From: Salinicola halophilus
GTDB lineage: Bacteria > Pseudomonadota > Gammaproteobacteria > Pseudomonadales > Halomonadaceae
DNA length: 64,000 nt
Assembly: GCF_003206155.1 (NCBI RefSeq)
Contig: NZ_PZJV01000001.1
Location: 1,507,298 to 1,571,297, forward strand
Direction of reading: 5' to 3'
The notes beneath the pieces are model-generated. The model was not told the origin of the DNA, made no database searches, and worked only from the letters and a program-made list of their open reading frames with translations. A program made the position numbers and the translations under genes. This document shows positions 50,343 to 58,365 of this stretch, one piece after another (the stretch's first letter is position 1; each line of letters starts with the position of its first letter).

Positions 50343-51011
50343 ATGAATCGACGCCGCTCAAACCGCGCTAGACCGCGCCCCCCGTCCTCGACTGCCGGCC
50401 CACGCCAGACGACTGCGCCTCGCGGTGGCGGCGAACTTCGTATCATCGGCGGGGAACACCGCAGCCGGCGGCTGCCGGTGCTGCAGAGCCCTGGGCTGCG
50501 CCCGACGCCGGATCGAGTGCGGGAAACGCTGTTCAACTGGCTGGCCTTCGAGCTGGTCGGTCGCCGCGCGCTGGATCTTTACGCGGGAACAGGTGCACTG
50601 GGGCTGGAAGCGCTGTCCCGCGGTGTGGCGGAGGTCGTCTTCGTCGAATCGCAGCCGCCGGTGGCAGCGGCGATCGAGGAGAATCTGGCGCGGCTGCACC
50701 TCTCAGCGCACGTCGAGCGCGCCGACGTCTCGGACTATCTCTCGGCGGCGCCCCCCGCGGCGACCATGCGGCCCTTCGATCTGGTCTTTCTCGATCCGCC
50801 GTTTCGTCAGGAGCTCGCGGCGAGCACCTGCGAGCAGTTGGAACGTCATGGCTGGCTCGCCGACGAGGCATTCATCTACGTCGAGAGCGAGCAGCCGCTT
50901 GAGTGGTCGCCACCGGCGAACTGGTCGCTCTATCGTGACGTGCGAGCCGGCGACAGCCACGGCAGGCTCTTTCGCCGACTCGCCAGGGAGCACGCCGACG
51001 AGGCGCGATGA
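50343..51011 (+). CDS. rsmD: 16S rRNA (guanine-966-N2)-methyltransferase RsmD
   Basis: Methylates G966 of 16S rRNA. The 222 residues carry LRIIGGEHRSRRLPV, RPTPDRVRETLFNWL, the SAM loop ALDLYAGTGALGLEALSRG and the catalytic FDLVFLDPPF. The N-terminus before RIIGG is about 20 residues longer than in E. coli and Arg/Pro-rich; no other in-frame ATG, GTG or TTG precedes the conserved part, so ATG 50343 is the only choice. No ribosome site sits at the proper distance. It is divergent from ftsY, as in E. coli. Confidence 0.93.
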   Translation: MNRRRSNRARPRPPSSTAGPRQTTAPRGGGELRIIGGEHRSRRLPVLQSPGLRPTPDRVRETLFNWLAFELVGRRALDLYAGTGALGLEALSRGVAEVVFVESQPPVAAAIEENLARLHLSAHVERADVSDYLSAAPPAATMRPFDLVFLDPPFRQELAASTCEQLERHGWLADEAFIYVESEQPLEWSPPANWSLYRDVRAGDSHGRLFRRLAREHADEAR

Positions 51012-51212
51012 GCCCCGTGCCGCACCGCGGCCAGATCACGACGGCGCATCGCCACGCTTGTCCGTCCGGGCGGCGCCACGTAATCTGGCCGCCAACCGTC
51101 GCGGAGCGCCATCCGGCCTAGCGTGCGTCGGATTCAATACCCATTCATCCTGCCGCTGGTACGTCGACGTGGACGAGCCGGCGGCGTGTCATCCCCGATC
51201 AAGGAGCCCGTC

Positions 51213-51464
51213 ATGAACGGTGAAGTCTTCGCCCAGCTAGAGCAGAAAATCCAGAACGCCGTCGATAGCATCGAGATGCTGAAGATGGAAAACGAGGAGC
51301 TGAAAGCGGAGAACGCCCGCTTTCGCAGTGAACGCGAAGAGTGGGAACAGCGCCTGAGCGGCCTGCTCAACACCCTGCAGTCGCTGGACACGGCGGACAG
51401 CGGCGCAAGCCAGCCGGCAGCCCCGGGTGCCCCCACCGGCAACCCGCACGAGAACGCTTACTGA
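51213..51464 (+). CDS. zapB: Cell division protein ZapB-like coiled-coil protein
   Basis: An 83-residue coiled-coil protein. MNGEVFAQLEQKIQNAVDSI and the following Glu/Leu heptads to about residue 58 match ZapB, a Z-ring associated protein that links FtsZ, ZapA and MatP. A short Ala/Pro/Gly-rich tail follows. The ATG at 51213 has AAGGAG seven bases upstream; the longer in-frame extension lacks similarity. The 200-bp gap after rsmD shows nothing clear apart from Arg-coding low-complexity sequence. Confidence 0.83.
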   Translation: MNGEVFAQLEQKIQNAVDSIEMLKMENEELKAENARFRSEREEWEQRLSGLLNTLQSLDTADSGASQPAAPGAPTGNPHENAY

Positions 51465-51488
51465 GCTTCCGACACGCGCTTTGGCAAG

Positions 51489-51518
51489 ACGGCCGGCGGG
51501 TCACTCCCCGCCGGCCGT
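51489..51518. terminator. Hairpin between zapB and rimI
   Basis: Perfect 12-bp stem ACGGCCGGCGGG / CCCGCCGGCCGT with loop TCACTC lies between the convergent genes and directly abuts the rimI stop codon. T-tracts are short. Confidence 0.7.
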
Positions 51519-52007
51519 TCATTGCGTGAGATCACAGGACATCAGCACGGCGTCCTCGCCGCTGCCGTCCTCACGGCGATAATAGCCCCGCCGTCGGCCA
51601 TCGACCTCGAAACCGCAGCGCCGGTAGAGCGCCTGCGCCGCATGATTGGCCGCCCTCACTTCCAGCAGCATCCTTTCGCTGCCATGCGCCGCTGCCTGCG
51701 CTTTCAAGGCTGCCAGCACCCCCGCCGCCAAACCCTGTCGTCGGTAGTTCGGTGACACGCTGATCGACTGCAGCTCGGCGTCGAAGGGTAGCCAGGCGAC
51801 GATCGCCACCGCGCCCAACTCGCCGTCGACAGAGAGCCCCCAGACCACCTGATCGCTATCGATGAGTGCAGTTTCGAGCAGCACCGAGGACCAGGCGTCG
51901 GGGTTGGCGCGGGCCTCGAACGCCGTTATCGCGGCCAGATCGGTGGCGCCTAACTGGCGCATGCGGGCGTTAGCGGGCAACGGGGGAAGCTCGGGTGGCA
52001 GAGTCAT
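51519..52007 (-). CDS. rimI: Ribosomal-protein-S18-alanine N-acetyltransferase RimI
   Basis: A 162-residue GNAT acetyltransferase that modifies the N-terminal alanine of ribosomal protein S18. The acetyl-CoA loop is in YRRQGLAAGVLAALKAQA (R/Q-x-x-G-x-A), preceded by ISVSP, and the C-terminal LLEVRAANHAAQALYRRCGF is the RimI-type motif B. It lies 14 bp behind the probable holD gene, the same pairing as holD-rimI in E. coli. Confidence 0.9.
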   Translation of the reverse strand: MTLPPELPPLPANARMRQLGATDLAAITAFEARANPDAWSSVLLETALIDSDQVVWGLSVDGELGAVAIVAWLPFDAELQSISVSPNYRRQGLAAGVLAALKAQAAAHGSERMLLEVRAANHAAQALYRRCGFEVDGRRRGYYRREDGSGEDAVLMSCDLTQ

Positions 52008-52021
52008 GACTGGCGCCGTCG

Positions 52022-52888
52022 TCAGCGCTCGGCGTCGTCGGACGTCGTGCGCCAGCGCTTGCCGGCGGCGCCGAGCTGCACCCAGCTGTCGCGCTTGGCG
52101 CTAACGCTGCCGAGAAGGTCGTCGGGATGAGGCCAGCGATGAAAGGTCGTACTGGCCGACGCCGCGCCAACCAGGGCCGTCCAGCTCTCGTCACCGACGA
52201 CGATGGCGCCATCGATGGTCAGACCGTTGCGTCGCGCCTGGCCGGCACAGAAGACTTCGATGCCCTCCCGGGCTTCCCCTTCGGGGTCGGTGGTGGGGGT
52301 CGGCATCAGCGGCCAGCGAAGGTGCGCGAGCGACTGCCAGCGCGCCGGCATTCCTGCTGCTGCGAGCATCTGCTGGAGCAGCGCCTCTCCCGCCTTCGAC
52401 AGCGCCCGCTCGCCGGGCAGCAGTAGCCACCAGCGCCCGTCGAGCACGGCAAGGTGCAGCGAGAAGCGCAGCGGTTCGGCGGCGACGCCCGCGTCGGTCG
52501 CAGGCTCGTCGGTCGGTGCCGGCGTTGCGGGAGCCTCCTCGACCGGCTTGCGGGATTCGTCGAGGCCAATCTCGGCACCCAGCAGTGCTCTGGCGCGACC
52601 GGTGCGCTCGCCATGCGGCGCTGTCGCCGCACCGGTGGATTCAGAAGCGCTCGCTTGATCGGTCGACGTCGCGTCGCTCGCGTCGGATCGACGGCGGGTC
52701 TCCTCGACCGGCTCGGTGCGGTCGAGCAGCGCATGCAGACGCTCCCCGGGCGCGGGTTTTTCGCGCTTGGCCGGTTCGACCCATTCGCTCTGCTCGGTCG
52801 CCTTGGCATTGGTGAAGCGATAGCGCGAGACCCAGGCGGGAACGCCCATCGCTTCCAGGTACTGCAGCCTTTGCGGGTCGGCGGTCAA
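52022..52888 (-). CDS. holD: Probable DNA polymerase III psi subunit (cryptic HolD)
   Basis: A 288-residue protein usually left as hypothetical. Its start PQRLQYLEAMGVPAWVSRYR resembles the chi-binding N-terminus of E. coli psi (LQQLGITQWSLRRP), and the C-terminal LLQQMLAAAGMPARWQSL and WPHPDDLLGSVSAKRDSW resemble the corresponding psi helices. In between is a disordered acidic linker (about residues 45-140) that makes it twice the E. coli length; pseudomonad psi, as described, is similarly long. It precedes rimI, as holD does in E. coli. It starts with TTG, overlapping the bolA stop (TTGA), with GGGAGG upstream; the next ATG would delete the chi-binding peptide. Role in the clamp-loader is inferred. 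Confidence 0.7.
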   Translation of the reverse strand: MTADPQRLQYLEAMGVPAWVSRYRFTNAKATEQSEWVEPAKREKPAPGERLHALLDRTEPVEETRRRSDASDATSTDQASASESTGAATAPHGERTGRARALLGAEIGLDESRKPVEEAPATPAPTDEPATDAGVAAEPLRFSLHLAVLDGRWWLLLPGERALSKAGEALLQQMLAAAGMPARWQSLAHLRWPLMPTPTTDPEGEAREGIEVFCAGQARRNGLTIDGAIVVGDESWTALVGAASASTTFHRWPHPDDLLGSVSAKRDSWVQLGAAGKRWRTTSDDAER

Positions 52889-53199
52889 CGCCCGCCTCCC
52901 CCGCGACAGCTGGGCGAATCGGGGCGGTCCTCACCGCGCGCGTCCCACTGTCTTGGCGTGTACAGGTGCAGCGCCAGTGCGTGCACTGGCCCGGCGAGTT
53001 CGTCGGCCAGCGTCGAATAAAGCAGCTGGTGGCGCTTGACCGGCATCAATCCCTCGAACTGTGACGACACCAGCGTGACCTTGAAATGCGTCTCGGCATT
53101 CGGCGGGACATTGTGCATGTGGCTTTCGTTTTCTACCGCCATGTGAAGCGGCTCGTGTGCGGCGAGCAGCTTCTCTTCGATGCGGGCTTGAACACTCAT
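52885..53199 (-). CDS. bolA: BolA family protein
   Basis: A 104-residue BolA-like protein. MSVQARIEEKLLAAHEPLHM, ENESHMHNVPPNAETHFKVT and LVSSQFEGLMPVKRHQLLYS follow the BolA fold, including the invariant His that binds Fe-S clusters together with a monothiol glutaredoxin (HFKV) and the HQL helix. The C-terminus has a Gly/Arg-rich tail. The ATG at 53199 follows AGGAGACG. The stop overlaps the TTG start of the holD-like gene. It may act in iron-sulfur handling or stress morphology; which branch (BolA or IbaG) is judged BolA by length and the SHMH segment. Confidence 0.9.
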   Translation of the reverse strand: MSVQARIEEKLLAAHEPLHMAVENESHMHNVPPNAETHFKVTLVSSQFEGLMPVKRHQLLYSTLADELAGPVHALALHLYTPRQWDARGEDRPDSPSCRGGGGR

Positions 53200-53300
53200 G
53201 TCAGCGTCTCCTGTGCCAGTGGCGTCATTGTACCGTCGCACTCGAGCCTCGCACAGCGAGGCGCCGACGACACGCTCGCTCGATGCCGCAACCGCATGAG

Positions 53301-54689
53301 TCAGCGACGGTGCGGGTTTCTCGCCAGCGGCACACGGTAGAGGCTCAAGCCCAGCGCGACCAGCGCCGAAACGCAGCCGAGCCACAGCGACAACGTCAGC
53401 GAACCGAAGGAGAGTCCCAGGATCAGGCCGACCGATGCGGTCCCCAGCGACTGGCCGAAGGTGCGCACCGAGGCGAGCACGCCGGAGGCACTGGCGCTCA
53501 GCTCAACCGAGACACTGCCGATCATCTCGCGATTGTTGGGCGCCTGAAAGAGCCCGTAGCCGATCCCGCAGAGCGCGCTGCGCCAGACGATATCGAGGCC
53601 ATGGGTCTCCGCGTCGATACCGGCCAGCGCCAGCATGCCGCAGAGAAAGATTCCGAGTCCGGTCGAGCTGATCACGGCCGGATTGGCCTTGTCGGCCAAC
53701 CGCCCCGCCAGCGGGCCGATCAGCATGATCGCCAGCGGCCAGGGCGTGAACAGCAGCGCCGAGTCCAATGGCGAAACACCGAGCGTGGTCTGATACAGAA
53801 AAGGCAGACCCACGAAGGCGATGCCCTGGGCGAGAAAGGCGAACATCGATACCGTGGCGGCAAACGAGAAGCGCGGCTCGGCGAAGAGCGCCAGCGGTAC
53901 CAGCGGACGCGTGACATGGCGCTGGCGCCACACGAACCCGATCAGACACAGCAGACTGACGGCGAGCGTGGCGATCGCCGGGGCGCCACCGTCGCCGTGA
54001 CCGAATTGATCCAGTGCGAAAACGCTACCGCTGAGCATGACGATCGAGAGTAGCGCACCGATGAGATCGATGCGCCCCCGTATCGGCGCCTCTCTGGGCA
54101 GCGAACGTGTCGCCAGCGTTAGCGCCAGCAGTCCGATCGGTACATTGATGGCGAACAGCCACGGCCAGTCCGCCACGTGCAGAATCAGCCCGCCGAGCGA
54201 CGGCCCCGCGGCGATGCCGAAGGCGACGGTCAGCGCGCTCAGCCCGATGGCGGAGCCGAGCAGCCGGCTGGGGAAGATGATGCGGTAGAGCGAGGGGCCA
54301 ATACTCAGCATGGCCGCCGCCCCCACCGCCTGCAGCGCCCGCGCCGCGAGCAGCCACTCGAAGGAGCGCGACAGCGCACAGCCCAGCGAGGCGAGCGTGA
54401 AGATCGCAAGCCCGCCGATATAGAGCCGGTGACGACCGATACGCCGGCTCAGCGCCGCAAAGGTGAGCAGCAGCGCCGCGGTGACCAGCTGATAGACGTT
54501 GGCGATCCAGATCGACTGCGAGCCGCTGATCGCAAGCGCATCGGCGAGAGTGGGCAGCGCGATGTTGACGATCCCGTTGTCAAGCACTGCCAGCTGGGTG
54601 CCGGTGATCATCGCCAGCATCGCCAGCTTACGCTCGCGCCCGGGCAGACCGTCGTCCCCCGGGCGCTCTTCGAACAACCTTTTCAGCAT
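53301..54689 (-). CDS. MFS transporter (DHA2-like multidrug efflux)
   Basis: A 462-residue major-facilitator protein with about fourteen hydrophobic segments. LDNGIVNIALPTLADAL in the first segment is the DHA2-family motif D1, ALSRRIGRHRLYIGGL is motif A, and SALTVAFGIAAGPSLGGLIL is motif C of antiporters. It resembles SmvA/QacA-type exporters of cationic drugs and dyes. No regulator gene is adjacent. The N-terminus is short and charged (MLKRLFEERPGDD). It stands alone, 101 bp upstream of bolA. Confidence 0.87.
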   Translation of the reverse strand: MLKRLFEERPGDDGLPGRERKLAMLAMITGTQLAVLDNGIVNIALPTLADALAISGSQSIWIANVYQLVTAALLLTFAALSRRIGRHRLYIGGLAIFTLASLGCALSRSFEWLLAARALQAVGAAAMLSIGPSLYRIIFPSRLLGSAIGLSALTVAFGIAAGPSLGGLILHVADWPWLFAINVPIGLLALTLATRSLPREAPIRGRIDLIGALLSIVMLSGSVFALDQFGHGDGGAPAIATLAVSLLCLIGFVWRQRHVTRPLVPLALFAEPRFSFAATVSMFAFLAQGIAFVGLPFLYQTTLGVSPLDSALLFTPWPLAIMLIGPLAGRLADKANPAVISSTGLGIFLCGMLALAGIDAETHGLDIVWRSALCGIGYGLFQAPNNREMIGSVSVELSASASGVLASVRTFGQSLGTASVGLILGLSFGSLTLSLWLGCVSALVALGLSLYRVPLARNPHRR

Positions 54690-54749
54690 GCGGTCACGTC
54701 ATACCCGGGACGGCCCGCTTCATGCTCGCGCTGTCGCCCCGCGTACGGC

Positions 54750-55136
54750 TCACTCCTCGTCGGTCTCCATGAGCAGCTCGTCATCCACCTCGGCGGTCTC
54801 GAGCGCCGCTTCGTCGTCGAAGTCCACCACAAGATAGCTGTGCTCGACGTAGAGAAACTCACGAAAGAGCGCCGCATCGACGGTCTCCGGCCACTGCCGC
54901 TCGTCCTCTTCCCAGGCGCGCAGCTCGCTCTTGAGCAGATCGACGCAGCGCTCCTCGACGTAAGCGCTGAGGGCTTCCGGCGTGTCCATCTCGGGAATCA
55001 GATAGACCGTGGTCTCACCGGCAATGTCATCGAGCGTGAGATCGTCATCGCCGACGGTCGGCTCCAGCGAGTTGACCCAGTCGACGAACGCCTGGGTCGG
55101 CTTGACGCTCAGCGCGGAACGGTTGAGCAGCTTCAT
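54750..55136 (-). CDS. Acidic conserved hypothetical protein
   Basis: A 128-residue soluble, strongly acidic protein (MKLLNRSALSVKPTQAFVDW at the start, then TVYLIPEMDTPEALSAYVEE, ending in a run of Glu/Asp). It has no signal peptide or membrane segment and no domain I can name. Start ATG 55136 is preferred over an ATG three codons upstream because similarity in relatives, as I recall, begins at MKLL. It lies upstream of the MFS gene on the same strand. The high acid content fits a halophile cytoplasm. Confidence 0.7.
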   Translation of the reverse strand: MKLLNRSALSVKPTQAFVDWVNSLEPTVGDDDLTLDDIAGETTVYLIPEMDTPEALSAYVEERCVDLLKSELRAWEEDERQWPETVDAALFREFLYVEHSYLVVDFDDEAALETAEVDDELLMETDEE

Positions 55137-55295
55137 CGGTGTCACCCCTGTCGTGGAGCCGGCTTGATGTCGGCTGGATTCGAAACGCGGTCATTATGGC
55201 CGCTCGCCGCGCCCCTGACCAATCTTCAAGCTGGGAGCTGCGAGCCTGCCGTATTGCAACGTCGAGGAAGGCGGCGAGCTAGCGCAGAGCTAGGC

Positions 55296-55355
55296 GCGCG
55301 AAGGAACATCGGCGCAGTGGACGTGGTTGTCCATGAGCAAGATGTTCCTTCGCGC
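55296..55355. repeat. Long inverted-repeat element in the gap before lysS end
   Basis: GCGCGAAGGAACATC (55296-55310) and its exact complement at 55341-55355 form a 15-bp stem with a 30-base loop that has an inner TGGAC/GTCCA pairing. Upstream (55235-55290) lie AGCTGGGAGCTGCGAGC-like and GAGCTAGCGC repeats. This looks like a dispersed intergenic element of the REP/ERIC sort rather than a simple terminator. Confidence 0.55.
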
Positions 55356-55387
55356 AACAACGCACTGCCGACGCGCAGCCCCTTCGA

Positions 55388-56923
55388 TCACTCAGGGCGC
55401 ATGGCCGGGAAGAGCAGCACGTCTCTGATGGAGGCGCTATCGGTGAGCAGCATCACCAGGCGGTCGATACCGATCCCCTCGCCCGCCGTCGGCGGCATGC
55501 CGTACTCCAGCGCGCGCACGTAGTCGGCATCAAAATACATCGCCTCCAGATCCCCAGCGTCCTTTTCGGCCGCCTGGGCGGCGAAGCGCTCGGCCTGATC
55601 TTCGGCGTCGTTGAGCTCGGAGAAACCGTTGGCGAGCTCGCGTCCGCCGACGAAGAACTCGAAACGGTCGGTGACGTGCGGATTGAGGTCGTTGCGCCGC
55701 GCCAACGGACTGACTTCTGCCGGATATTCGGTGATGAAGGTCGGCTGATCGAGGTGCGGCTCCGCGACGGCCTCGAAGATCTCGGTCTGAAGCTTGCCCA
55801 GCCCCCAACTCGGCTTGACCGCGATGCCCAGCCGTTCGCAGACCGCCTTGGCGCCGTCGACGCTGTCCACTTCCGTCTCGCCAATGCCTTGCTCGGCGCC
55901 GTACTCGAGAATCGACTGGCGCATAGTCAGCCGCCGGAAGGATTCGCCCAGGTCGTACTCGGTGCCCTGATAGGTCAGCGTGGTCGAGCCCAGTACCCGG
56001 GTCGCCACGTCACGAACCATCGCCTCGGTCAGATCGAGCAGATCGCGATAGTCGGCATAGGCCCAGTAGAACTCGAGCATGGTGAACTCGGGATTGTGCC
56101 GCGTGGACAGCCCCTCGTTACGGAAGTTGCGGTTGATCTCGAACACGCGCTCGAAACCGCCCACCACCAGCCGCTTGAGGTAGAGCTCAGGCGCGATGCG
56201 CAGGTACATGTCGATGTCCAGCGCATTGTGATGGGTGGTGAACGGCCGCGCCGTCGCCCCGCCGGGGATCGGCTGGAGCATCGGCGTCTCGACCTCCATG
56301 AAGCCGCGCTCGACCATGAAGGCGCGAATCGCGGCAATCACCCCGGAGCGGACCTCGAATACTCGACGCGACTGCGGGTTCATGATCAGGTCGACGTAGC
56401 GCTGGCGGTAGCGCGCTTCCAGGTCGGTCAGACCGTGAAACTTGTCCGGAAGCGGGCGCAGGCTCTTGGTCAAGAGCGTCGCTTCGCGCATCAGCACGTA
56501 GAGGTCGCCCTTGCCGGATTTGTGCACCGGCCCGCACGCACCGACGATGTCGCCGATGTCCCAGCTCTGGATCTCCTCGAGCAGTTCGGCGGGCAGACCC
56601 TTCTTGTCGACGTAGAGCTGGATCTGCCCGGAGACGTCCTGAATGACGATGAACGGCCCGCGCTTGCGCATGATGCGCCCGGCGACCGCCGCCTGGCGGT
56701 CGAGAGTTTCCAGCGCCTCTTTCTCCTGCTCGCCCAGCGCCGTCTGCAGCTCGGCGGCCAGGCTGTCGCGGCGAAAGTCGTTGGGGAAGGCACTGCCGCC
56801 TTCACCGGCCGCCTGCTCGCGACGCGCGGCGAGCTTACCCCGACGCTCCGCGATCAGCCGGTTTTCTTCCTGCACGTCGGTCGGTGCATCCGAGGGAGAT
56901 TGCGGATTGTCCTGGTTCGCCAT
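55388..56923 (-). CDS. lysS: Lysyl-tRNA synthetase (class II)
   Basis: Charges tRNA-Lys. The 511 residues have an N-terminal OB-fold anticodon-binding domain (about 65-150, [16 protein letters not shown]), then class II motifs: motif 1 near [21 protein letters not shown] (cited by position about 180-200), motif 2 [18 protein letters not shown] and motif 3 [14 protein letters not shown]. The first 45 residues are charged and slightly longer than usual. It follows prfB by 122 bp in the same direction, the conserved prfB-lysS pair. Confidence 0.96.
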   Translation of the reverse strand: MANQDNPQSPSDAPTDVQEENRLIAERRGKLAARREQAAGEGGSAFPNDFRRDSLAAELQTALGEQEKEALETLDRQAAVAGRIMRKRGPFIVIQDVSGQIQLYVDKKGLPAELLEEIQSWDIGDIVGACGPVHKSGKGDLYVLMREATLLTKSLRPLPDKFHGLTDLEARYRQRYVDLIMNPQSRRVFEVRSGVIAAIRAFMVERGFMEVETPMLQPIPGGATARPFTTHHNALDIDMYLRIAPELYLKRLVVGGFERVFEINRNFRNEGLSTRHNPEFTMLEFYWAYADYRDLLDLTEAMVRDVATRVLGSTTLTYQGTEYDLGESFRRLTMRQSILEYGAEQGIGETEVDSVDGAKAVCERLGIAVKPSWGLGKLQTEIFEAVAEPHLDQPTFITEYPAEVSPLARRNDLNPHVTDRFEFFVGGRELANGFSELNDAEDQAERFAAQAAEKDAGDLEAMYFDADYVRALEYGMPPTAGEGIGIDRLVMLLTDSASIRDVLLFPAMRPE

Positions 56924-57045
56924 GTCGTCGCCTGTCGAAAATTCGAATTAACGCGAAAGAAAAATGCCGCGCCTTTTAGTGTCGCTGGAGCCGTGCTGAA
57001 CCTTTTGCGACGTACCTGCGCGTGATTCGAGCGCAGACACGCGCG

Positions 57046-58144
57046 TCAGAGTCCCTGTTTCAGGCTCGCCTCGATGAACTGATCCAGATCGCCGTCCAGC
57101 ACCTTCTCGCAGTTGCTCGACTGCACGCCGGTACGCAGATCCTTGATGCGCTGATCATCGAGCACGTAGGAGCGGATCTGACTGCCCCAGCCGATGTCCG
57201 CCTTGCTCTCCTCGGCTTCCTGCTTGGCCGCGTTGCGCTTTTGCATCTCGTGCTCCCACAGCCTCGCCTTCAGCTGCTTCATGGCGAAGTCGCGGTTGGC
57301 ATGCTGGCTACGCTGGCTCTGACATGCCACCACGATGCCCGTCGGCTCGTGGGTGATACGCACCGCCGAGTCCGTGGTGTTGACGTGCTGACCGCCGGCA
57401 CCCGAGGAGCGGTAGGTATCGGTGCGCAGATCCGCCGGGTTGATCTCGACCTCGAAGCTGTCGTCGACCTCCGGGGAGAGGAACACGGAGGCGAAAGAGG
57501 TGTGACGACGGCCGCCGGAGTCGAACGGGCTCTTGCGCACCAGCCGGTGAACGCCGGTCTCGGTGCGCAGCCAGCCAAAGGCATGATCGCCCTGGACGTG
57601 AATGGTCGCGGACTTGATGCCGGCGACGTCACCCGCCGACACCTCGGTGAGATCGGCCTTGAAGCCGTGATGCTCGGCCCAGCGCAGGTACATGCGCAGC
57701 AGCATGTTGCCCCAGTCCTGGGCCTCGGTGCCGCCGGAGCCGGCCTGGATGTCCAGATAGGCGTTGTTGGCGTCCATCTCGCCGGAGAACATCCGTCGAA
57801 ACTCGAGCTTGTCGAGCTGGGCCTGGAGGCTCTCGAGCTCGCGCTTGACCTCGTCGACGGTGGCGTCGTCCTCTTCCATCACCGCCAGCTCGAGCAGCTC
57901 GCGATTGTCGACGAGACCTGCATCCAGCGTATCGATGGTCTCGACCACCGTTTCCAGCGACGCCCGCTCCTTGCCGAGCTTCTGGGCATAGGCCGGATCG
58001 CTCCAGACGTCGGGATTTTCGAGCTCGCGGGTGACTTCTTCTAGCCGATCTTTCTTTTCGGCATAGTCAAAGATACCCCCTCAGGACGTCTGTCCGTTCG
58101 GACAGGTCCTTGATGAGGTTGTGGATCGGATTGATCTCTTGCAT
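57046..58144 (-). CDS. prfB: Peptide chain release factor 2 (programmed +1 frameshift)
   Basis: RF2 releases the peptide at UGA and UAA stops. The first 25 codons (58144-58070, [20 protein letters not shown] and so on) end at an in-frame TGA (58067-58069); reading then shifts +1 and continues 58068-57046, giving 365 residues as in E. coli. The GGQ catalytic motif is in [12 protein letters not shown] and the SPF stop-codon tripeptide in RKSPFDSGG. The start ATG has TAGGA upstream. The gene is upstream of lysS, the usual operon. Annotation as two separate genes would be an error. Confidence 0.97.
58067..58081 (-). promoter_or_regulatory. RF2 programmed frameshift site
   Basis: On the minus strand AGGGGG TAT CTT TGA C: an internal Shine-Dalgarno (58076-58081) three bases before the slippery CTT, then the UGA stop. 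This is identical in layout to E. coli prfB and lets RF2 level control its own synthesis. Confidence 0.96.
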
Positions 58145-58365
58145 GGAATTCCTACCGATAGGGTGTCGGCGCGCCGTGATGACCGGCTCGGCTCGTACTG
58201 ACCGGCTCGGTGGGTCGGGGCGCGCCAAAGGGCGCTCATTGTAGCCAAACCCCGGCATAGCGTCATCCCGCGACCGGCGACGCTGTGTGCCCGATCGAGA
58301 TGGACTAAGGTGGATTCATGTCGCCTCGCGGCGTCGACAACATTGACAACAAGGGGACCCCGCTC

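Noticed and set aside
55230-55387. tRNA, small gene or IS fragment in the gap before lysS
   Set aside because: No cloverleaf, no terminal inverted repeats with target duplication and no transposase coding were seen; only the inverted-repeat element can be supported.
57046-57948. Separate 300-residue release-factor-like gene starting inside prfB
   Set aside because: This is only the part after the first downstream ATG; the complete RF2 is made through the frameshift at 58067-58081.
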